From assembly GCF_015680705.1 (NCBI RefSeq), contig NZ_JADNYP010000015.1, positions 61,327-125,326 on the forward strand: DNA of 64,000 nt, in the 5' to 3' direction. The translations under genes were made by a program, and so were the position numbers. The notes beneath the pieces were generated by a model. It had not been told where the DNA came from. It searched no databases and saw nothing but the letters and a program-made list of their open reading frames with translations. Every line of letters starts with the position of its first letter. Position 1 is the stretch's first letter. The stretch comes from Pseudomonas fulva. Its GTDB lineage: Bacteria > Pseudomonadota > Gammaproteobacteria > Pseudomonadales > Pseudomonadaceae. This document shows positions 58,208 through 64,000 of this stretch, piece after piece.

Positions 58208-61200
58208 ATGTTCAACCCCAGCAACCACACCCGCTTCAACCTGACCCTGGACCACCCCGAGGCCGACTTCCAGGTCCTGTCGTTCAAGGGCCGCGAGGCC
58301 ATCAGCCAACCTTATCGCTTCGAGCTGGAGCTGGTCAGCGAGCGCCCCGACCTGGACCTGCACAGCCTGCTGCACCGCACCGCGTTCCTCGCGTTCGACC
58401 CGGCCGGGCATGGCCTGCACGGCCAGGTCCAGCAAGCCGCCCAGGGCGACCCCGGCCGGCGCCTGCACCGCTACCAGCTGGTCCTGGTGCCGCGCCTGGC
58501 CTACCTGGCGCACCGCCATAACCTGCGCATCTTCCAGCAGCAGAGCGTGCCGCAGATCATCACCCGCATCCTCCAGGAGCATGGCATCCAGGCCGACGCC
58601 TTCCGCTTCGCCCTCGGCACGCCCTGCCCGGTGCGCGAATACTGCGTGCAGTACCGCGAGAGCGACCTGCACTTCGTCCAGCGCCTGTGCGAGGAAGAGG
58701 GCCTGCACTACCACTTCGAGCACAGCCGCGACGGCCACCTGCTGGTGTTCGGCGACGACCAGGTGTTCTTTCCCCGGCTCGGCCGATCGCTGGCCTATGT
58801 GCAGGACACCGGCCTGGCCGCCGACACGCCGGCGATCCGTCACTTCGGCGTGCGCCTGCAGACCCGCACCCGCCGCGTCAGCCGCCGCGACCACGATTTC
58901 GAGCGCCCGCGCCTGACGCTCGAGGCGAGCTGCCAGCCCGACCCGCCGCCCGAGGAGGTACTCTGCTACCCGGAGCCGGACCTGGAGGACTACGCCTACC
59001 CGGGCCGCTTCGGCGACCGCCGCCGGGGCCGCCTGCTCAGCCGCCGCGCCCTCGAGCGCCACCGCGCCGACCAGCACTTGGCCAGCGGCCGCAGCGACGC
59101 GCCGCAGCTGGCCAGCGGGCACTTCTTCGAGCTGGCCGGGCACCCGCGCGTCGAGTGGAACGACCTCTGGCTGCTCACCGAGGTGCAACACGAAGGCTAC
59201 CAGCCGCAGGTGCTGGAGGAGGCGATGCCGGGCGCCACCGGCCAGCTCGACCAGACCGCCGACGAAGCGCCGCGCCAGGGCTACCGCAACCGTTTCCTGG
59301 CCACGCCCTGGAACGTGTTCTACCGTCCGCCGCTGCGCCATCCCAAGCCGCAGGTGCTCGGCAGCCAGAGCGCGGTGGTCACCGGCCCGCCCGGCGAGGA
59401 GATCTACTGCGACAAGTACGGCCGGGTCAAGGTGCAGTTCTTCTGGGATCGCGAGGGCGCGGGCGACGAGACCAGCAGCTGCTGGCTGCGCGTGGCCTCG
59501 AGCTGGGCTGGTGTGCGCTACGGCGGGCTGGCCGTGCCGCGGGTGGGCATGGAGGTGCTGGTGAGCTTCTTCGAGGGCGACCCCGACCAGCCGCTGGTCA
59601 GCGGCTGCCTGTACCACGCCGAGAACCGGGTGCCCTACGAGCTGCCCGAGCACAAGACCCGCAGTGTGTTCAAGAGCGCCAGCAGCCCCGGCGGCCAGGG
59701 CTGCAACGAGCTGCGCATCGAGGACAGGCGCGGCGCGGAGCAGATCTACGTGCACGCCCAGCGCGACTGGGACGCGCACATCGGTCACGACCAGAAGCTG
59801 CACGTCGGGCACCAGCGCCATGAAACGGTGCACGACAACAGCTACAGCCTGTGCCAGGGCGAAGAACACCGCACCACCGTGGGCGATCGCAAGACCGCGC
59901 TGCAGGCCAGCGACCACCTGAGCGTGGACGGCAACCAGCACGTGAAGGTCGGCGGTTCGCAGCGGGTGGAGGCTGGCCGGGAGATCCACATCAAGGCCGG
60001 CGAGCGGCTGGTGATCGAAGCCGACCTGCAGCTGACGCTCAGCGTCGGCGGCAGCTTCATCAAGCTCGACCCTGGCGGGGTGACGGTGGTGGGCGAGCAG
60101 ATCCTGTTCAATAGTGGCGGCTCGCCGGGGGTGGTGAGCGGGCTCGCGCTGCAGACGCCGACGCTGCCGGTGGCGCCGCCCTCGGCCGATACCGGCGCGC
60201 CGCCCGCGCCGGCCCAGGCCAACGTCAGGTCGCCCAGCGAAGAGCGTCCGTCGAAGGAGCGTTTCTTCGACATCGCCCTTGCCGACGTACCCGGTGACGA
60301 GGGTTTTCCGCTGCGGCAGACCGCCTGGCAGATCGTCCAGAAGACCGGCCAACCCCCACTGCTCGAAGGCGTGACCGACCAGGACGGCCGGGTCCAGATC
60401 GACGAGCCCCAGCGCCTGGAGCTGTCCGCCGCCTGCGCCCGGGGCGAGCCGCTATGGCTGTGCTACGCGGGGCAGCGGGTGCCGATAGCGGTACATGAGG
60501 CGCCAGCGGCGGCCACCACACAGGCGCAGGCGCAAACGGAACGCCTGAGCCAGGCAGCACAGGACTTCCACGACAGCCCCCGGCAACGCCCGCTCGACAA
60601 TGTCGCGACCGCCCGTGGCCACCAGGCCGAGGCTGCCTCCTCGGCCCCTTACAACGGTGTTCGCCACAAGGAGCTCACCCAGGTCAATACCGCTGACGGC
60701 AAGGCCATGCGGGCGGTGAGCGCACCGGACTTCTTCGTGCGCGACCCCAACGCCTTCGCCCCGAAGCGCAGCGGCCACGACGTGCGCTTCTTCACCACCG
60801 GCAAGGACTACTACCTGGACCTGGCGCAGGCCATCGGCCAGGCGCGCACGTCGATCTTCATCACCGGCTGGCAGGTCAACTACGACGTGACCCTCGACGG
60901 CAAGCAGAGTCTCTGGCAGTGCCTGCGCACGGCGCTGATGCGCAGCAGCCAGCTCAAGGTGTTCGTCATGCCCTGGTTGAGCCCCGCCGCCAGTGTCGGC
61001 ACGCACGACTTCGAGACGATGCTGGCGATCTTCCACCTCAACGCTGGCCTGAAGGAGCCTCGGGCCTTCTGTACGCCAGCCATCCAGCAAAGCGACATGA
61101 AAGGGCTGGGCTCGACCTTCTCCCATCATCAGAAAGCCGTGGTGATCGACAACCACATCGGTTATGTAGGCGGCATCGATCTGGCCTATGGCCGGCGCGA

Positions 61201-63817
61201 TGACAACGACTTCAGCCTCGACGCCAGCGACCGTCGCGGCAACGATGCCTACAACCCGTGCATCCCGCACCTGGGCTGGATGCCGATGCACGAGCACGTC
61301 AGTCGCGCGGGCCTGTTGCTGGCAACCTTGTTCGACCTCTCCGGGACCGGCACGACCGGCGTGCTCAACGCCGCCACCTGGGTCCGCGACTTCTTCGCCA
61401 GCCCCCGCCACCCGGTGCTCGAATGGATGGTCAAGGGCGGCCGCAGCCTCAAGGAGCAGTTCGCCGCATTCGACCCGCTAGCAGCGCCCAGGCAATACCT
61501 GACCGACCTGGTCATCCGCAGCATCACCGCGCTGATCAAGGACAACTGGCGGCGCCTGCCGTTGGCCGAGCCGCTCAAAGGCCAGGTCGAGGGCTGGATC
61601 GCCGAGGTCGACCAGTTCCAGGGTGCCCTGCACGTCGACCTGCGCTTGAAAAGCCAGGTGCTGATCAGCCAGTGGATGAACGATTCGGACCTCGGGCGCC
61701 TAGTGGCGATGTTCTGCGACAAGGGCTACGACGCGATGCCGGCCGACAAGCTGGGCTGGCTCGCCGGTCTCGAAGAGGTCGCCATCGCGCTGCTCGGGCA
61801 TTTCTATGCGCTGCTGCAAAGCCGCCTGGAAAACCGCCAGGCGCCTTTCCGCTACCTCGAGCACGAGCACCAGCCGCTGGCCTCCGCCGACTACAGTACC
61901 CTGGCCAAGGACCAGCCGCGCATGCCCTGGCAGGACGTCCACAGCCGCATCGAAGGGCCGGCGGTGTACGACCTGGCGCGCAACTTCATCGACCGCTGGA
62001 ACGGCCAGCAGGCCTACATCGCCGATATCCAGCCGCTGGAGAAGACCGCGGTGGTGGTGGCGTTCATGGAGTGGTTGAACCGACTGGCCCGTGACGCCGG
62101 GCTGCCGCACCACCTGGGCCTGGACGATCGCATCCGCCTGGAGATGCCCAAGCCGCGGCCGGTCTGGATCGACCAGCCGCAGGACCTGCCACGACCCCCG
62201 ACGACGGTGCCCGGCAAGGTCAGCGTCCAGGTGCTGCGCAGCGCGTCGGCCAGGATGCTCGCCCAGGAAGCCAAGGGCCGCGCAAAGGCCCAGGTGGAAC
62301 TGCCGCAGCCGCCAGGGACCAATGCCGGCGGGGTACAGGCCGACTGCTACCACGCCATGCTGCAGGCCATCTCCAGCGCCCAGCATTTCCTCTACATCGA
62401 GAACCAGTTCTTCCAGAGCGACTTCGGTGAGGAAGGTGAACTGAACGAGGGGCAGGACCTGTCCGGTCCCATGGCCAGCCTGCGCGACCCCTTGACCCTG
62501 CGTCAGGACTTCGTGGAACGGATCAACCTGCGCGAGGCGCTCGAACGGCAGGACTTCGCCCTGATCGACTGGAAGGAGGTCAAGGCCATCGGCAAGTCGC
62601 CCGACAAGGAGGCGTACAAGTTTCTCGAGGACTTGCGGCGCATCTGGCAGACCAATGCGCAAGGCTGGTTGACCCAGAAACTGGGACGTCAGGAGCCGCT
62701 GGGCAACACCATCGGCCAGGCCCTGGCCGACCGCATCGGCCGGGCCATCGACGAAGACCTGCCGTTCCATGTGTATCTGGTGTTGCCGGTGCACCCGGAA
62801 GGCACCCTGGATACGCTGAACGTGATGCACCAGGTGCACCTGACCCAGCAGAGCCTGGTGTTCGGCCAGCACAGCCTGGTCAGGCGGATCCAGCGGCGCA
62901 TGGCGCTCAAGGCGGTGATGGCGCGCGGGGCGTCACGCGAGGAGGCGCTGGCGATCATCGAGCGGGTGGATGGCAATGAACAGCCGGCCTATGCCCATCA
63001 GGACTGGACCCGATACCTGACCCTGCTGAACCTGCGCACCTGGACCACCCTGCGCGAACGGGTGGTGACCGAGCAGATCTACGTGCACAGCAAGCTGCTG
63101 ATCGCCGACGACCGGGTGGCGATCCTCGGCAGCGCCAACATCAACGACCGCAGCCTGCGCGGTATGCGCGACTCGGAGCTGGCGGTGATCGTGCGCGACA
63201 GCGAGTCGGTCGAGGTGCGGCTCGATGGCCAGCACCTGCACCCGGTCGGTCGGCTGGTCCACCAGTTGCGCAAGGACCTGTGGAAAAAGCACTTCGGCAT
63301 GAGCCAGACCCGGGTCGCTGGGGTGGCGCCCTTCGAGGTCGACGAGGACTTTCTCGAGCAGCCGGCGTCGGAGGCGGTCTGGCGGGCGATCCAGCAGCGG
63401 GCGAGAGATAACAGTAAAGCCTATGAGGCGGTCTTCAACTTCATTCCGCAGAACTTCAGCCAGCTGCAGGTGATCGAGAAATCCACGCGCGAGAAGTATC
63501 GGGAGGGTTTTCCTGCTCCGATCTGGCCAACTTGGACATATAAATCTACCCGGAAACTTAAACTGGGAGGCCAGCTGGAAGAGCCACCTGCGTGCAAGGA
63601 AGAGTTCTGGGTCAGCCGAACCTGGGCAGGCGTCAAGCCCCATCTTCCGCCTCAGGGCATACAAGGTTTCATCACCGCCTTGCCCACGGGCTGGACGAAG
63701 GGCGAGAACAACGACTCGGGCTTGAACCTGACCATTCTGGCCGGCACCGAGGAGGGCAACGGTGCCACCACCGTTGCAAGCATCGATCATCCCGCCACCG
63801 ACAGCGAGCAAGTCTGA
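58208..63817 (+). CDS. vgrG: VgrG spike protein fused to a phospholipase D effector
   Basis: Giant evolved VgrG of 1869 residues. Residues 1 to about 620 are a standard VgrG: FNLTLDHPEADFQVLSFKGREAISQPYRFEL, the gp27-like part, the gp5 OB domain (YCDKYGRVKVQFFWDREG...CWLRVASSWAG) and the beta-helix (HLSVDGNQHVKVGGSQRVEAGREI). A TTR-like linker spans about 680-770 (FFDIALADVPGDEGFPLRQT). From about 850 on there is a eukaryotic-type phospholipase D with two HKD motifs: H974/K976/D981 in FSHHQKAVVIDNHIGYVGGIDL, and H1627/K1629/D1634 in YVHSKLLIADDRVAILGSANINDRSL. The PLD half should be a Tle5-like membrane-attacking toxin carried on the spike itself. Confidence 0.93.
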   Translation: MFNPSNHTRFNLTLDHPEADFQVLSFKGREAISQPYRFELELVSERPDLDLHSLLHRTAFLAFDPAGHGLHGQVQQAAQGDPGRRLHRYQLVLVPRLAYLAHRHNLRIFQQQSVPQIITRILQEHGIQADAFRFALGTPCPVREYCVQYRESDLHFVQRLCEEEGLHYHFEHSRDGHLLVFGDDQVFFPRLGRSLAYVQDTGLAADTPAIRHFGVRLQTRTRRVSRRDHDFERPRLTLEASCQPDPPPEEVLCYPEPDLEDYAYPGRFGDRRRGRLLSRRALERHRADQHLASGRSDAPQLASGHFFELAGHPRVEWNDLWLLTEVQHEGYQPQVLEEAMPGATGQLDQTADEAPRQGYRNRFLATPWNVFYRPPLRHPKPQVLGSQSAVVTGPPGEEIYCDKYGRVKVQFFWDREGAGDETSSCWLRVASSWAGVRYGGLAVPRVGMEVLVSFFEGDPDQPLVSGCLYHAENRVPYELPEHKTRSVFKSASSPGGQGCNELRIEDRRGAEQIYVHAQRDWDAHIGHDQKLHVGHQRHETVHDNSYSLCQGEEHRTTVGDRKTALQASDHLSVDGNQHVKVGGSQRVEAGREIHIKAGERLVIEADLQLTLSVGGSFIKLDPGGVTVVGEQILFNSGGSPGVVSGLALQTPTLPVAPPSADTGAPPAPAQANVRSPSEERPSKERFFDIALADVPGDEGFPLRQTAWQIVQKTGQPPLLEGVTDQDGRVQIDEPQRLELSAACARGEPLWLCYAGQRVPIAVHEAPAAATTQAQAQTERLSQAAQDFHDSPRQRPLDNVATARGHQAEAASSAPYNGVRHKELTQVNTADGKAMRAVSAPDFFVRDPNAFAPKRSGHDVRFFTTGKDYYLDLAQAIGQARTSIFITGWQVNYDVTLDGKQSLWQCLRTALMRSSQLKVFVMPWLSPAASVGTHDFETMLAIFHLNAGLKEPRAFCTPAIQQSDMKGLGSTFSHHQKAVVIDNHIGYVGGIDLAYGRRDDNDFSLDASDRRGNDAYNPCIPHLGWMPMHEHVSRAGLLLATLFDLSGTGTTGVLNAATWVRDFFASPRHPVLEWMVKGGRSLKEQFAAFDPLAAPRQYLTDLVIRSITALIKDNWRRLPLAEPLKGQVEGWIAEVDQFQGALHVDLRLKSQVLISQWMNDSDLGRLVAMFCDKGYDAMPADKLGWLAGLEEVAIALLGHFYALLQSRLENRQAPFRYLEHEHQPLASADYSTLAKDQPRMPWQDVHSRIEGPAVYDLARNFIDRWNGQQAYIADIQPLEKTAVVVAFMEWLNRLARDAGLPHHLGLDDRIRLEMPKPRPVWIDQPQDLPRPPTTVPGKVSVQVLRSASARMLAQEAKGRAKAQVELPQPPGTNAGGVQADCYHAMLQAISSAQHFLYIENQFFQSDFGEEGELNEGQDLSGPMASLRDPLTLRQDFVERINLREALERQDFALIDWKEVKAIGKSPDKEAYKFLEDLRRIWQTNAQGWLTQKLGRQEPLGNTIGQALADRIGRAIDEDLPFHVYLVLPVHPEGTLDTLNVMHQVHLTQQSLVFGQHSLVRRIQRRMALKAVMARGASREEALAIIERVDGNEQPAYAHQDWTRYLTLLNLRTWTTLRERVVTEQIYVHSKLLIADDRVAILGSANINDRSLRGMRDSELAVIVRDSESVEVRLDGQHLHPVGRLVHQLRKDLWKKHFGMSQTRVAGVAPFEVDEDFLEQPASEAVWRAIQQRARDNSKAYEAVFNFIPQNFSQLQVIEKSTREKYREGFPAPIWPTWTYKSTRKLKLGGQLEEPPACKEEFWVSRTWAGVKPHLPPQGIQGFITALPTGWTKGENNDSGLNLTILAGTEEGNGATTVASIDHPATDSEQV

Positions 63818-64000
63818 TGAGATATCTGTTTGTGATGTATCTAGTACTGTGCCTGGGTCCCCTGACCGCCTTTGCCGAAGGCGCGCGCACCGAGTGCCTG
63901 GGCCGTTTCAAGTTTACTGCACCCGAGCACTTCGAATGGGCTACCTACAATATTGACAGAGCGAGAATCGACAAGCCGGGCGGACATGTCTTTTCGAAAA
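63817..64000 (+). CDS. Start of a secreted protein, probable immunity to the VgrG-PLD toxin (partial)
   Basis: The ATG at 63817 overlaps the VgrG stop (TGATGA) and the frame stays open to the window end, giving 61 codons. The product begins with a signal peptide (MRYLFVMYLVLCLGPLTAFA) and a predicted cut before EGARTECLGRFKF. The segment TECLGRFKFTAPEHFEWATY recalls the start of Tli4/Tli5-type periplasmic immunity proteins that neutralise T6SS lipases, though this is from memory. A periplasmic immunity protein is what a PLD effector gene should be followed by. The C-terminus lies outside the window. Confidence 0.65.
   Translation, partial: MRYLFVMYLVLCLGPLTAFAEGARTECLGRFKFTAPEHFEWATYNIDRARIDKPGGHVFSK

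Noticed and set aside
57602..60352. A 916-codon open frame on the minus strand across the kinase and vgrG genes
   Set aside because: It is antisense to two strongly recognised genes, and its translation is low-complexity, rich in Ala/Val/Arg/Gly/Leu with no family motifs: a shadow of GC-rich codon use.
1..64000. CRISPR array, insertion sequence, complete tRNA or rRNA
   Set aside because: No regularly spaced repeats, transposase or full tRNA/rRNA sequence was seen on either strand; only the 20-base tRNA-Gly end was found.

Overview
The window looks like a chromosomal segment of a fluorescent Pseudomonas, most likely the P. putida group. The basis is GC-rich coding with sense-biased third positions, Pseudomonas-type REP palindromes, OprD-family porins, ACS-family MFS transporters, and a type VI secretion (T6SS) cluster whose gene order, as I recall it, matches H2-T6SS of P. 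aeruginosa. No rRNA, complete tRNA, transposase or CRISPR array is visible.

Layout. (1) 1-22000: metabolic modules. Pyruvate kinase, an OprD porin and a chemoreceptor come first. A four-carbon acid-sugar operon on the minus strand follows (IDH/IMDH-family dehydrogenase, DUF1537 kinase, class II aldolase, AbrB-type membrane protein), with a double winged-helix GntR regulator facing it and a divergent rraA-like/racemase pair. Then come a LysR regulator, aconitase, a beta-propeller lactonase, an MFS carrier, a second OprD porin, a leaderless solute-binding protein and a catabolic-type acetolactate synthase. (2) 22033-about 27200: a decayed island. It starts at an orphan copy of a tRNA-Gly 3' end and holds a broken P4-type integrase, an apparently intact yefM-yoeB toxin-antitoxin pair with its TGTACA operator, an antisense integrase remnant and a wrecked membrane-protein gene. 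It ends with a bacteriocin-type locus: an HlyD-like export adaptor, a frameshifted small membrane protein and a 45-residue peptide with a double-glycine-type leader. (3) 27367-36433: a sugar-acid (pentonate/Weimberg-like) module made of a GntR/FCD regulator, IlvD/Edd dehydratase, MFS carrier, AraD1/GguC-type dehydratase, ketoglutarate-semialdehyde dehydrogenase, a second MFS carrier and a D-2-hydroxyacid dehydrogenase. Paired palindromic operators lie in its divergent promoter. (4) 36610-64000: a complete T6SS cluster: hcp divergent from tssABCEFGH, a sigma-54 activator, a small lipoprotein, the FHA protein, tssJKLM, PP2C phosphatase and Ser/Thr kinase. It ends with a very large VgrG-phospholipase D fusion and the start of a secreted protein that is probably its immunity partner.

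How the parts work together. Each metabolic module pairs a regulator with uptake and catabolic genes feeding the TCA cycle. The T6SS carries its own enhancer-binding protein, and the hcp-tssA intergenic region contains two diverging sigma-54-like promoters with three matching dyads between them. This suggests one activator drives both arms. The most unusual items are the bacteriocin-like peptide in the decayed island, the VgrG-PLD fusion with its putative immunity gene, and the regulatory architecture between hcp and tssA.
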